Counted from the first letter of the stretch, positions 35,814-45,234 are shown. The stretch: DNA of 64,000 nucleotides from CAYSEW01 sp964430245 (GCA_964430245.1 CAYSEW010000001.1:149431-213430), one strand, 5' to 3'. Translations and numbers: made by a program. Notes: generated by a model from the sequence alone, not told the origin.

Positions 35814-36583
35814 TATTTTTTCTTCAAAGCATGAATAGCATTTTTACTGAATTTTGAAAGCACTAATTCACCACTAATTCCTGCTCTTTCAATTAGTAAT
35901 GAATCCCAATTCTCTGTTCCTTCCCAAATCACTTTTTTTAATTGCTGCATGGCTGTAGGGTTTGATGAGGCTAGTTTATTTGATAGCTGTTTAATATGTT
36001 CATCCATTTCTTCAGTAGATTCATATATATCTGCAAATAACCCTTTTTGTTTTGCCCAATCTGCAGAATACCATTTAGTAGCATTAATGGCCATCATGGT
36101 CATGGCAGATTTTCCAACTTTTCTTTCAACAGCAGGACTTACAACAAAAGGACCTATACCTAATGCTAATTCACTAAGCTTAACTGCAGCATATTTAGTA
36201 GCAAAACAATAATCAACTGCACTTGCCATTCCGACACCACCCCCTACTGCTTTCCCCTGGACCCTTCCAATGATCAATTTAGGGCATTTTCTGGCAGCAT
36301 TTATTACATTGGCAAACCCTGAGAAGAAATTAATACCAGCTTCAATATTTTCTATAGAGCTAAGCTCTTCAAAGCTAGCCCCAGCACAAAAGACTCTATC
36401 TCCACCAGATCGAAGGATAATTAACTTGATTTGCTCATTATTACCTGCTTTTTCAATGGTGTCAGCTAGCTTAGATAGTATTCTACCAGGAAGTGAATTG
36501 CTTTGAGGGTGAAAGAATTCTATTGTTGCAATTCCTCTTTTATTTACTGAGATCGTAACATCTCCTTGGTCTATTGTACTCAT
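35813..36583 (-). CDS. Enoyl-CoA hydratase/isomerase family (crotonase) protein
   Basis: A 256-residue crotonase-fold protein. The CoA oxyanion segments are readable: CAGASFEEL near 66-74 and the GKAVGGGVGMASAVD turn near 109-123. The Glu that follows this turn in classic hydratases (Glu144 in rat mitochondrial hydratase) is Gly here. The second catalytic Glu is kept in KLSELALG near 135-142. That pattern fits an isomerase, hydrolase or other crotonase better than a standard hydratase. It is the first gene of a tightly coupled operon with aroB and aroA, though no functional link to shikimate synthesis is known. Confidence 0.85.
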   Translation of the reverse strand: MSTIDQGDVTISVNKRGIATIEFFHPQSNSLPGRILSKLADTIEKAGNNEQIKLIILRSGGDRVFCAGASFEELSSIENIEAGINFFSGFANVINAARKCPKLIIGRVQGKAVGGGVGMASAVDYCFATKYAAVKLSELALGIGPFVVSPAVERKVGKSAMTMMAINATKWYSADWAKQKGLFADIYESTEEMDEHIKQLSNKLASSNPTAMQQLKKVIWEGTENWDSLLIERAGISGELVLSKFSKNAIHALKKK

Positions 36584-36600
36584 AGCTAATATATTTTCTT

Positions 36601-36632
36601 CGAAATTAAAAAAAGCCCGCGTAATATGTCAA
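36601..36632 (-). promoter_or_regulatory. Candidate promoter for crotonase-aroB-aroA
   Basis: On the minus strand, TTG (36630-36632), a 21-base spacer and TAATTTCG (36601-36608), one mismatch from TAnnTTTG. The -7 box lies 18 bases upstream of the ATG at 36583, a sensible distance. Confidence 0.42.
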
Positions 36633-36820
36633 GTTATTCAATAATGATTTGTACCTGAAGCTATTGATAATTAAATAAATTCATAAAACTTTCGTTATTA
36701 TATGATAAAAGGCGACATTTTTATTCAATGAGAGTCTTTATTATTATTGAATACTTTTATAAATAGGAACTATTTAACGATATTAGCGTATAGTATGGGA
36801 TTTTTTAATCATATCAACTG

Positions 36821-38941
36821 GTGAAGAATTTTATAATTATCATATCTATTATATGTGCCCCTTTATCTAATCTTCTGGGCCATAATAAAGATAGCTTAAA
36901 GGTAAAACCTCAAGGTCCTGAACCTTTGGAGTTTGTTTTTAGACCTCAGCTTTCTATGGGGATGGGTATGCTTACTTTTTATGGAGATATAGGGTCTAAT
37001 CATCAAGGTTATCATCCTACTGTTAGCCGTTTAGGGTATGACCTTAGGTTGATTAATCCTCTTACTGAATATTTAGACCTTAGCTTTTTTGTGCTTTTTG
37101 GTCAGATAAGTGCCAACGAAAGAACTATTGATAGAAACCTGAATTTTAATTCTCATATTACTACAGGTGGTTTCACATTAAATTATAATTTCAGTCACCT
37201 CCTTAGAAAAAAAAGAATTTTTGATCCTTATGTTCAGGTTGGTTTTGAATCTATGGAATTTTTATCTAAAACAGATCTTAAAGATAAAAATGGTAATTAT
37301 TACTATTACTGGTCTAATGGAACCATAATGAATATGGATGAAAATGATCCAAATGCATCCAATGCAATTGAGCTTTCTAGGGATTATACTTACGAATCTG
37401 ATATTAGAGAGGAGAATTTAGATGGTTTTGGTAGCTATAGAGAACGGACATTTGGAATTCCTTTAGAAATTGGAGCGAATTTACATACGGGCAAAAGATT
37501 GAAACTACGTGTTGGTACTTCCTTTCACTTCACTTTTACAGATTTGATTGATGGAGTTACTCATGAAAGTATTGAAAGTCGAATAGGTGACACAAAAAAA
37601 GACAAACTGTTATATACACATTTTGCTCTTTCTTATGATCTCACATTGCCTAAAAAATCAGATAAGATCAAACCGATAGAAGATGACTATGAGGACTTAT
37701 ATAGAATGGATACATTGGATTATGATGGGGACCTTGTTTCAGACCTAGTTGATAGATGTGCAAAGACTCCTTTAAATGCTAGACCAGTTGATATGTATGG
37801 ATGTCCTTTAGATACAGATAAAGATGGGGTTCCCGATTATGTCGATGATGAATTGAATTCTCCAGATTCAGCAGAAGTGAATGATAAAGGAGTTGCTTAC
37901 ACAGATGATGATTATTCGGCAATGTATAGAGTATATAAAGATTCTATAGGTGAATTTTCCGAATGGGATGAGGTAAGGGAGAGCTTTGGGTCAGACCTAC
38001 GTGCTCCGTCTACATTTTCGACTACTAAAAAGGATACTACTACACAGCAGTTGTTTATAGTGATAGGTTCTGATGTGAAAGGAACATCTGCAAATGATCT
38101 ATATAAAGAATTGAGTAATAAAAATTTTAAGATTATAGAAAGTGGTGATTCAGTTTTATATGTATTAGGAGGTTATGAAACAGTAGAAGATGTTGCAGAA
38201 GTATTACCAGATCTTCAAGAAGATAGCTTAAATGTAGAAACAGTATTAGTAGTAGAAACAGATAACGACAATAATGTAGAGGTAGTGAATGAATTAACAG
38301 ATATTGAACCAGTAGATGTAGATGATACTACAATAGTTGCAGCTGAAAATAAAGAGATTGTTTACAGGGTACAAGTAGGTGCGTTCAAAAGAAAATTGAG
38401 CTTAAATGTTTTTAAAGGATTACCTGATCTAGTTTATGTGAGAGGTGAGGATAGCTTATATAGGTATTATACAGGTGCGTTTTCAGATAAATCAGCAGCG
38501 GCTATGCATAAGGTAAATATGTCAACTAATGGATATAATGGAGCATTTCTTGTTGCATTCCAAGAAGGTAAAAGAATATCTTTAGCTGATGCAGGATTTC
38601 AGGTTAATCCTGATTTTGATGATAATATTGAGATGGATACAGTAGCAACTTCTAATCCTGTCGATTCTAATTTAGTTAAGTTCAGGGTTCAAGTAGGAGC
38701 TTATAGTGAAAAAATACCTACTGAAGCTTTAGATATATTTTTAGAGATTGGAAATATATTCCCTAAAAAAGATGTTCGATCTGGTCTTACTAAATATTTT
38801 ATTGGAGAGTTCAAAAGTTATGATGAGGCTGCAAACTATAAATTGGAATTGATCGATAAAGGATTAGATGATTGTTTTGTAGTTGGAGAATTTAAAGGTA
38901 ATATTGTCACAGCGGTTGAGGCCATTGAGCTATTGAAATAA
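36821..38941 (+). CDS. Outer-membrane protein with TSP3-like linker and SPOR-like repeats
   Basis: A 706-residue protein starting with GTG, followed by a signal peptide (about 1-20). An N-terminal barrel-like region (about 30-285) leads to a calcium-binding thrombospondin type 3-like linker (YDGDLVSDLVDRC and DTDKDGVPDYVDD, about 300-345). Two clear SPOR-like repeats follow: YRVQVGAFKRKLS near 513 and FRVQVGAYSEKIP near 623. A third, degenerate unit may start with LFIVIGSDVKG near 410. SPOR domains usually bind septal peptidoglycan, so a barrel-to-wall tether is a reasonable inference. The lipoprotein gene follows after 10 bases. Confidence 0.82.
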   Translation: MKNFIIIISIICAPLSNLLGHNKDSLKVKPQGPEPLEFVFRPQLSMGMGMLTFYGDIGSNHQGYHPTVSRLGYDLRLINPLTEYLDLSFFVLFGQISANERTIDRNLNFNSHITTGGFTLNYNFSHLLRKKRIFDPYVQVGFESMEFLSKTDLKDKNGNYYYYWSNGTIMNMDENDPNASNAIELSRDYTYESDIREENLDGFGSYRERTFGIPLEIGANLHTGKRLKLRVGTSFHFTFTDLIDGVTHESIESRIGDTKKDKLLYTHFALSYDLTLPKKSDKIKPIEDDYEDLYRMDTLDYDGDLVSDLVDRCAKTPLNARPVDMYGCPLDTDKDGVPDYVDDELNSPDSAEVNDKGVAYTDDDYSAMYRVYKDSIGEFSEWDEVRESFGSDLRAPSTFSTTKKDTTTQQLFIVIGSDVKGTSANDLYKELSNKNFKIIESGDSVLYVLGGYETVEDVAEVLPDLQEDSLNVETVLVVETDNDNNVEVVNELTDIEPVDVDDTTIVAAENKEIVYRVQVGAFKRKLSLNVFKGLPDLVYVRGEDSLYRYYTGAFSDKSAAAMHKVNMSTNGYNGAFLVAFQEGKRISLADAGFQVNPDFDDNIEMDTVATSNPVDSNLVKFRVQVGAYSEKIPTEALDIFLEIGNIFPKKDVRSGLTKYFIGEFKSYDEAANYKLELIDKGLDDCFVVGEFKGNIVTAVEAIELLK

Positions 38942-38951
38942 GTGTTTAGGT

Positions 38952-39446
38952 ATGATAAAAGAAAAATTTATATGGATTGTTGCTGTCTTTTTGTTCACGG
39001 CATGTTCCAATGAGAATATCAATGATAATGAAGAAGATGCTGTAAAGCCAACTGCAGATTCTGTAATAATTGAGCAAACTGAAAGTACTGATTTAATTGA
39101 TGTTCAGGTATCTGAGCCAATGGATAGCGTACAGGAGGAAGCGTATAAAAACGATTTAAGCTTAGAGATCAAACCTATAAAAGAGGAGATAGAGGATCCT
39201 ATAAGTGAAGAATGCGGTATGCTATTAGAAGAATATGCTTCTGCTATTAAAATGTATGATGCACTTTTAAAAAAAATTGATTCAGATCCAGATAATGTTA
39301 GCTTAATGATTGAAAGAGCTCCTTTGGAAGAAAATCTAGATTCCTATGCTACTATGCCTCAATTCTTTAATTGTTCCCAGAATAAAGCATTTAAAAAGCA
39401 GTTTGATATTTTGAATGGAAAAAAAGATCAATTGTTGTACAATTAA
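38952..39446 (+). CDS. Acidic lipoprotein of unknown function
   Basis: A 164-residue protein with a lipoprotein signal (VAVFLFTACSNE, Cys near 18). A long acidic, probably disordered linker (about 20-85) precedes a short helical C-terminal part with CGMLLEEYASAIKMYDALLKKI. Two further Cys residues (in EECGM and FNCSQ) could form a disulfide. I do not recognise the family. It lies 10 bases downstream of the SPOR protein, so an envelope role next to that protein is plausible. Confidence 0.7.
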   Translation: MIKEKFIWIVAVFLFTACSNENINDNEEDAVKPTADSVIIEQTESTDLIDVQVSEPMDSVQEEAYKNDLSLEIKPIKEEIEDPISEECGMLLEEYASAIKMYDALLKKIDSDPDNVSLMIERAPLEENLDSYATMPQFFNCSQNKAFKKQFDILNGKKDQLLYN

Positions 39447-39448
39447 TT

Positions 39449-39469
39449 GAACTATTTATTGAATAGTTC
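39449..39469. promoter_or_regulatory. Stem-loop after the 38952 lipoprotein gene
   Basis: GAACTATT and AATAGTTC form a perfect 8-base stem with loop TATTG, just after the stop at 39446. There is no T-run after it, so it is not a classic terminator; it could protect the 3' end or be a symmetric protein site. Confidence 0.4.
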
Positions 39470-39501
39470 GACTCATCCTATCCTTATATTTAGGGAATTT
39501 C

Positions 39502-39509
39502 TACATTTG
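39502..39509 (+). promoter_or_regulatory. Candidate -7 box upstream of the cystathionine beta-synthase gene
   Basis: TACATTTG matches TAnnTTTG and ends 16 bases before the ATG at 39526. No TTG is seen at the -33 spacing. Confidence 0.42.
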
Positions 39510-39525
39510 CATCAAAATTAACCAC

Positions 39526-40887
39526 ATGAATTACTTTAATGATGTCCTGGAGTCTATTGGGAATACTCCATTGATAAGAATCAATAAGATATGTAAAGAA
39601 GTACAAGCAACTGTTCTCGCAAAAGTTGAAACTACTAATCCAGGAAATTCTGTAAAAGACAGGATGGCTGTAAAAATGATTGAAGTAGCTGAGAAAGAGG
39701 GTTTGCTTAAACCTGGAGGGACAGTAATAGAAGGTACTTCTGGGAATACAGGCATGGGATTAGCGTTAGCCTGTATTATTAAGGGTTATAAATTAGTTTG
39801 TGTATTAAATGATAAGCAATCTAAGGAGAAAATGGATATTCTAAGGGCAGTTGGTGCCGAAGTTGTTGTTTGTCCTACTGCAGTTGATCCTGATGACCCG
39901 AGGTCTTATTATTCAGTATCTAAACGATTGGCTAAAGAAACACCAAATAGCTGGTATGTAAATCAATACGATAATTTAGCTAATAGGTTGGCTCATTACG
40001 AATCTACAGGTCCCGAAATATGGGAACAAACAAAAGGAAAGATCACTCATTTTGTGGTTGGAGTAGGTACTGGAGGTACTATTTCAGGTGTAGGAAAATA
40101 TTTAAAAGAACAAAACCCGGCCATAAAAATTTGGGGAATAGATACTTATGGTTCTGTTTTTAAAAAATACCATGAAACTGGAATTTTTGATGAGAATGAG
40201 ATTTACCCATATATAACTGAAGGTATTGGAGAAGATATATTGCCTGCTAATGTAGATTTTAAATTAATAGATACTTTTGAAAAAGTAACAGATAAGGATG
40301 CAGCTGTATATACACGAAAATTAGCTAGAGAAGAAGGTGTTTTTGTTGGGAATTCTGCTGGGGCTGCTATAAAAGGGGTATGTCAGATGTCAGATCAATT
40401 AAAAGAAGATGATGTGGTAGTTGTATTATTTCATGATCATGGTTCTAGATATGTTGGTAAGATCTTTAACGATGATTGGATGAGAGAAAGGGGTTTTTTA
40501 GATGAGGATGTAAAAAATGCTGAAGATTTAATAAAAACACATGCAGACAAGAGATTAGTTTCTGTAGCTGTTACTGATCCTGTTTCTCATGCAATAGTTT
40601 TAATGAAACAATATGATATCTCTCAGATTCCTGTTAAGGAGAATGGTAAATTTGTTGGGTCATTGTCTGATCATCAGATGTATGAGAGAATTTTAGAAGA
40701 CCCTTTATTAAAAGAATTACCTGTAAAAAACATTATGGAAGATCCTTTTCCAGAAGTCAATGGTAGCGTTTCAATAAATAAAGTATCACAACTATTTAAT
40801 AAAAACACAAGAGCAGTTATTGTAAATTACAATAAGGACAATAGCCATATAATAACACTTCAGGACATTATTGATACTATAAAGTAA
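39526..40887 (+). CDS. Cystathionine beta-synthase (PLP enzyme with CBS domain pair)
   Basis: A PLP fold type II enzyme expected to condense serine (or O-acetylserine) with homocysteine or sulfide. The catalytic domain (about 1-320) has the PLP Lys in NPGNSVKDRMAVKMIE (Lys near 45), the phosphate-binding GTSGNTGMG near 71-79 and GTGGTISGVGKYLKEQ near 183-198. A tandem CBS domain pair fills about 345-453 and probably binds an adenosyl ligand such as AMP or SAM. With 453 residues it matches bacterial CBS rather than the shorter cysteine synthases. A strong terminator follows. Cysteine synthase activity cannot be excluded. Confidence 0.9.
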   Translation: MNYFNDVLESIGNTPLIRINKICKEVQATVLAKVETTNPGNSVKDRMAVKMIEVAEKEGLLKPGGTVIEGTSGNTGMGLALACIIKGYKLVCVLNDKQSKEKMDILRAVGAEVVVCPTAVDPDDPRSYYSVSKRLAKETPNSWYVNQYDNLANRLAHYESTGPEIWEQTKGKITHFVVGVGTGGTISGVGKYLKEQNPAIKIWGIDTYGSVFKKYHETGIFDENEIYPYITEGIGEDILPANVDFKLIDTFEKVTDKDAAVYTRKLAREEGVFVGNSAGAAIKGVCQMSDQLKEDDVVVVLFHDHGSRYVGKIFNDDWMRERGFLDEDVKNAEDLIKTHADKRLVSVAVTDPVSHAIVLMKQYDISQIPVKENGKFVGSLSDHQMYERILEDPLLKELPVKNIMEDPFPEVNGSVSINKVSQLFNKNTRAVIVNYNKDNSHIITLQDIIDTIK

Positions 40888-40904
40888 TAGTAATTACAAG
40901 CAAT

Positions 40905-40934
40905 AAAAAAGGGCTCATTAGAGCCCTTTTTTTG
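40905..40934. terminator. Bidirectional Rho-independent terminator
   Basis: GGGCTC (40911-40916), loop ATTA, GAGCCC (40921-40926), with an A-run before (40905-40910) and a T-run after (from 40927). It lies between two convergent genes and can serve both strands. Confidence 0.88.
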
Positions 40935-40963
40935 TAATAAATTTTAATTAAAATGCTAAGATG

Positions 40964-42997
40964 TTATTTCAATACTTGCATTTTCTTTACGATTCTTTCA
41001 TTATTAGTAATTAAAGTAATAGTATAAAGTCCAGTAGGTAATTCAGAAGTATTGAGCTGGGTAGTTGATCTTCCAAAAGCTTGATTATTTAAATAAGATT
41101 CAAACACTTCTTGACCTAAAGAATTGTGTATTTTAACAGTTACATCTCCAGATTCTTTAAGATGAAAAGCCAATGTCGCGTTATCTGTGACAGGGTTTGG
41201 ATAGACTTTAGCACTTAAAAGTTGCTCATTTTGGTTATTAATGCCAGCTACTAATGAACCAGTAGTAGATTGAAATATTTCTTTAGTGACTTCGTCTTGT
41301 ATCCATACAGCAACTCCTAAATCAGTGAATTCTTCAACAGAATGTTCAGTTGAATGATTAATAGGAGTTTGAGCATTTGCAGGAAGTACATATGAGCCAT
41401 TAAAATTATATGATTTACTTACTGTTTGTTGAACGCTTGATTGTAGAGAGGCTATAGAAGTTCCACTGGCATTGGGTAACATTTTTTTCATTACATGATG
41501 AAATTCAATTTCACCATTGCTTCCAACATTATTGTAAGTAAGGTATTCAAAAACTGCTATGTGAACCACTAAATTATTTGATGGAATATTTTCAAGTGGA
41601 TCAATTGTTACATCAACTTGTACTGCTTGACCTCCAACAGAATAAGTTGCTGCAAGGTCTGTAAAGGCAGGTATAATGTAATAATCATCAAAATCTTGTT
41701 GGGTCAGGTTGCTAGGGTTGCTATCCCATCCACCATCAATTTCAAGTCTTGGCACAGAAGAAACTCCATAAAATGATTTTCTGTCTCCACCTTCGTCAGT
41801 GTAATAAGGATCTCCTGCTCCTGGCCAATCCATTTGATACTTAATAGAAGTAAATTTGTTAGGGTTGGCAGCAAAAATAACATCGAGCTGAGCGTTTCCT
41901 GCAACACATGGCCCACATGTTGAGCTTGTGAATGTTTCAAATAATGGTGTTCGTTGGGTAGAACTATTAAGTACATCAACATTTCCTGATGCTAGGTCAT
42001 TTGTTGTATTCATGTCAGCATTCCCATTGATATTAGATGCCCATATATCAATTTGATAATTTCCTATGGCAGTTGGTGTCCATCCAGTACCATGAGTAAA
42101 TGAGTAAGTATCAAACATTGCAATATTTAAACCTGATAATGATTCAGTAACTGTTGCTCCTCCGTTTACTGAGTAATTGATGTCCATGGATGTTATAGTA
42201 GAGCTCCCATAATTTATTACTTCGCCACTTACATCAAATGGAGCATTTCCAAGCACTAAATAAGGAAAAGTGGTCATTGAAACACCAGCAACATCATAAG
42301 TAGGCTGAGTACCATAATTAAACTCATAATAAACATTGTCTGAATAAGAGGAGCTGTTACCTACTAAAGGTTCATATGAAGAAGAGCCACCTATAGAAAC
42401 AGCTGTAGTCCCATCAATTTGAATACCTGCAGTAATTGTCCCAGAGTTATTATAATTTCTTTGTTCAACAATGTATATTTTATCAGTTGTTTCTTCTAAA
42501 ACAATAGACATGTATGTCCATCCTGCACCACCTAAAGTATTTGAAGGGAAATAGATCCATTGTTGTCTGTTTGGAGCAGTCCCAAAAGTTTTTATTACAA
42601 TCTCATCGTTTGATCCTGAACAAATAAGGCCCCAAATACAAACAGATTTATCTGGAATTGCAGCATCTGGAATTGCAGCATTTGTTGTGCCGGGGACAGA
42701 GGATGCGCTAGTAGTGAAAGTTAAAACTCCAGTTGAGGAAACTTTATATTCAGTAACAGCACTTCCATTAAAATTAAATGAAAATGGAATAGTTTGATTT
42801 GCAGACCATGTTGGGGATGAAACTGAAGGCCCTAAAATTGAAGTCCATCCATCACCAGACCACGTATTTGAGTATTCGTCATCTGAATTCAGACCGCCAG
42901 GATTACCATTACTAAGACCTGGTACATAATAATATTGGCCATTTATAGAAACATTTAATAATGTTAAAATAAAAAGAAAAGAGTAAATTTTTTTCAT
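40964..42997 (-). CDS. Secreted Omp28-like protein with CGPC motif and T9SS tail
   Basis: A 677-residue protein: signal peptide (about 1-20), a beta-rich N-terminal domain (about 25-220) resembling adhesion-type sandwiches, a CARDB-like sandwich (about 235-345), and an Omp28-related thioredoxin-fold domain (about 350-580) with ETFTSSTCGPCVAGN near 355-369. The C-terminal T9SS sorting domain (about 600-677) starts near AKVYPNPVTDNATLAF. The intact CGPC suggests redox activity or thiol binding, but Omp28 relatives are mostly uncharacterised. It is a single gene ending at a bidirectional terminator. Confidence 0.88.
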   Translation of the reverse strand: MKKIYSFLFILTLLNVSINGQYYYVPGLSNGNPGGLNSDDEYSNTWSGDGWTSILGPSVSSPTWSANQTIPFSFNFNGSAVTEYKVSSTGVLTFTTSASSVPGTTNAAIPDAAIPDKSVCIWGLICSGSNDEIVIKTFGTAPNRQQWIYFPSNTLGGAGWTYMSIVLEETTDKIYIVEQRNYNNSGTITAGIQIDGTTAVSIGGSSSYEPLVGNSSSYSDNVYYEFNYGTQPTYDVAGVSMTTFPYLVLGNAPFDVSGEVINYGSSTITSMDINYSVNGGATVTESLSGLNIAMFDTYSFTHGTGWTPTAIGNYQIDIWASNINGNADMNTTNDLASGNVDVLNSSTQRTPLFETFTSSTCGPCVAGNAQLDVIFAANPNKFTSIKYQMDWPGAGDPYYTDEGGDRKSFYGVSSVPRLEIDGGWDSNPSNLTQQDFDDYYIIPAFTDLAATYSVGGQAVQVDVTIDPLENIPSNNLVVHIAVFEYLTYNNVGSNGEIEFHHVMKKMLPNASGTSIASLQSSVQQTVSKSYNFNGSYVLPANAQTPINHSTEHSVEEFTDLGVAVWIQDEVTKEIFQSTTGSLVAGINNQNEQLLSAKVYPNPVTDNATLAFHLKESGDVTVKIHNSLGQEVFESYLNNQAFGRSTTQLNTSELPTGLYTITLITNNERIVKKMQVLK

Positions 42998-43183
42998 AGT
43001 TTATTTTTTTAGTTTAAGATTATGGGATATGTAAATTTAGACTATTCACTATAGAATTAAAAATATCTATACAGATATCATTGGAATGCTAAGTATTAGT
43101 TATTAGAACTTTTTAGGTTAAAGTTTTAAACTAATTGAATATTATGTAAACTTACATTTTCAATTAAAATTTAGTGTTTATAT

Positions 43184-43426
43184 ATGAAAGTAATTATAGA
43201 AATTGATGTTCAAAATCCAGAAGAAGTAATTAAGTCTCATAGAGGCGAGATTATGGGAATGATAACGGGAGTGATGCTTTCAAAGGAGAAAAAAAAGTTG
43301 AAAGTTGAAAGAGCAATTTGTGAAGAAATGGTAAGTATATTGAAAACAGAATTACCTAAGGTTCTTCATGAAGAGTTAATTGAGGCAGAAGTTAAATTTT
43401 CTGTAGAAGAGGGCCCTAATTCTTAA
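43184..43426 (+). CDS. Small conserved-looking hypothetical protein
   Basis: An 80-residue soluble, charged protein with a predicted beta-alpha-alpha-beta outline (KVIIEIDVQNPEEVI, a helix around KSHRGEIMGMITG, KVERAICEEMVSILKTELPKVLHEELI, then VKFSVEE). It is not a shadow: it sits in an otherwise gene-free stretch and has codon use like its neighbours. I do not recognise it. It stands alone and converges with paaY, with a 13-base gap. Confidence 0.6.
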   Translation: MKVIIEIDVQNPEEVIKSHRGEIMGMITGVMLSKEKKKLKVERAICEEMVSILKTELPKVLHEELIEAEVKFSVEEGPNS

Positions 43427-43439
43427 TAAATACTTATAA

Positions 43440-44021
43440 TTATTTCCAGGGTTTATAGGTAGAATCTTGATCGGGTCTATCAGATTCAATTTTTCTAAGA
43501 GGTTCACATTCTTTTAAACTAGAGAAACATTCAGATGGAAGTTGCTGGTAAAGACGCGTCCCTTCAGTTTTCCATTGAAGCATTTTGTCGGTTACATCTT
43601 TAATGATTTTGGCTGGGTTTCCCGCAGCTACTTTTCTTTTTGGGATAATCATTTTAGCTGGTACAAAGGACAAGGCCCCAATTATGCATTCAGCTTCAAT
43701 GTTAGCTTCATCCATAATAACAGCATTCATTCCAATTAAGCAGTTTTCACCAATTGTTCCTCCATGAACTATAGCTCCATGTCCAATATGTGCACCCTTT
43801 TTTAAATGAACTGTAGTCCCTGGGAACATATGAATTACACAATTTTCTTGAATATTACACCCATCATCAATAATAATCTTTCCCCAATCTCCTCTCAATA
43901 CTGCTCCAGGGCCAACATAAACGTTTTTTCCAATAATTACATTTCCGGTAACATTTGCTTGAGGATGAACAAAAGATGATTCATCTATTACAGGTTGATA
44001 TCCGTTAAATTCATAAATCAT
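43440..44021 (-). CDS. paaY: PaaY-like hexapeptide-repeat protein (gamma carbonic anhydrase family)
   Basis: A 193-residue left-handed beta-helix protein built of hexapeptide repeats (IGKNVYVGPGAVLRGDWGKI, HIGHGAIVHGGTIGENCLIGMNAVIMDE). The three metal-ligand His of gamma carbonic anhydrases can be matched (IHMFP, HIGHGAIVHGG). The C-terminal ECEPLRKIESDRP segment is typical of PaaY, reported as a thioesterase helper in phenylacetate breakdown. It lies 4 bases downstream of the 3-oxoadipyl-CoA thiolase gene, which supports this identity. Confidence 0.87.
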   Translation of the reverse strand: MIYEFNGYQPVIDESSFVHPQANVTGNVIIGKNVYVGPGAVLRGDWGKIIIDDGCNIQENCVIHMFPGTTVHLKKGAHIGHGAIVHGGTIGENCLIGMNAVIMDEANIEAECIIGALSFVPAKMIIPKRKVAAGNPAKIIKDVTDKMLQWKTEGTRLYQQLPSECFSSLKECEPLRKIESDRPDQDSTYKPWK

Positions 44022-44025
44022 TTCA

Positions 44026-45234
44026 TTAAACTTTTTCGATTATTGTTGCATATCCTTGTCCAACTCCTATACACATAGTAATCAATGCATATTTTTTATT
44101 GGTTTTATGAAGCTCAATCATTGCTGTTTGTAGGATTCTTGCTCCTGTCATTCCTAAAGGATGTCCAATCGCAATCGCTCCTCCGTTAGGATTGACTCTA
44201 GGGTCATTGTCTTCTAAGCCCATTTCTCTAATACAAGCAATAGCCTGAGCAGAGAATGCTTCATTTAATTCGATTATATCCATGTCATCTAATGACAAAC
44301 CTGCTCTTTTAAGTGCCTTTTCAGATGCTTTTACAGGTCCAATTCCCATTATTCTTGGCTCTACCCCTGCAATAGCAGAAGATACAATTCTTGCTTTTGG
44401 AGTTAATTTATTTCTTTTTGCTGCATTTTCAGATCCCATTAATAAAGCAGCTGCACCATCATTCAACCCCGATGAATTTCCAGCAGTAACACTTCCTCCT
44501 TCTTTTTTAAATGCGGCTCTAAGCTTGCTTAATTTTTCAATACTAGTTCCAGCTTTAATAAATTCATCTTTGTTAAATATTATGGGATCTGCTTTTCTTT
44601 GAGGGATTTCTACGGCAATAATTTCTTCATTTAATCTACCTGATTGCTGTGCTTTGGCAGCTTTCATTTGTGAATGGTAAGCAAAAAGATCTTGGTCTTC
44701 TCTGCTTATATTATACATGGTTACCAAATTTTCTGCAGTTTGTCCCATACCATCAGTTCCATATTGTTCCTGCATCTTTTTATTGATAAACCTCCAGCCA
44801 AAACTTGAATCAAACATTTGGGCATCTCTTCCAAATGGAGTTGATGCTTTTGATATTACCCATGGACCTCTAGTCATGTTTTCAACTCCTCCAGTAATAT
44901 AGAGGTCACCGTCTCCAATTTTAATGGCTCTTGAAGCATTAATAGTAGCTGCCATTCCAGAAGAGCAAAGCCTATTTATTGTTTCACCTCCAACATTATG
45001 AGGTAATCCAGCAAGTAACAATGCCATTCTTGCAATATTCCTATTGTCCTCACCAGCTTGATTGGCACAGCCAAATAATACATCTTCTACTTCAGACCAA
45101 TTTACAGCTGAATTTCTATTTACTAACTCTTTGATGACATGAGCTGCAAGGTCATCAGTTCTTATGGTGGCTAATGAACCCCCGAAGTTGCCTATAGGTG
45201 TTCTTATAGCATCAAAAATATAAGACTCTTCCAT
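44026..45234 (-). CDS. paaJ: 3-oxoadipyl-CoA thiolase
   Basis: Cleaves 3-oxoadipyl-CoA to succinyl-CoA and acetyl-CoA at the end of phenylacetate or beta-ketoadipate degradation. It has 402 residues. The nucleophilic Cys lies in NRLCSSGMA near 88, the general-base region in AIGHPLGMTGAR near 354-365 and the second Cys in TMCIGVGQG near 387. The stretch GCANQAGEDNRNIARMALL near 51-69 is characteristic of PaaJ/PcaF rather than general acetyl-CoA acetyltransferases. It lies between paaI and paaY. The pcaF name would be equally valid. Confidence 0.9.
   Translation of the reverse strand: MEESYIFDAIRTPIGNFGGSLATIRTDDLAAHVIKELVNRNSAVNWSEVEDVLFGCANQAGEDNRNIARMALLLAGLPHNVGGETINRLCSSGMAATINASRAIKIGDGDLYITGGVENMTRGPWVISKASTPFGRDAQMFDSSFGWRFINKKMQEQYGTDGMGQTAENLVTMYNISREDQDLFAYHSQMKAAKAQQSGRLNEEIIAVEIPQRKADPIIFNKDEFIKAGTSIEKLSKLRAAFKKEGGSVTAGNSSGLNDGAAALLMGSENAAKRNKLTPKARIVSSAIAGVEPRIMGIGPVKASEKALKRAGLSLDDMDIIELNEAFSAQAIACIREMGLEDNDPRVNPNGGAIAIGHPLGMTGARILQTAMIELHKTNKKYALITMCIGVGQGYATIIEKV

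Noticed and set aside
36584..36820. RNA gene in the gap upstream of the SPOR protein gene
   Set aside because: No cloverleaf, no T-loop-like sequence and no terminator were found; only a promoter-like element for the minus strand.
44282..44602. 106-residue plus-strand open frame inside the thiolase gene
   Set aside because: Opposite strand of a gene with an intact catalytic pattern; no independent support.
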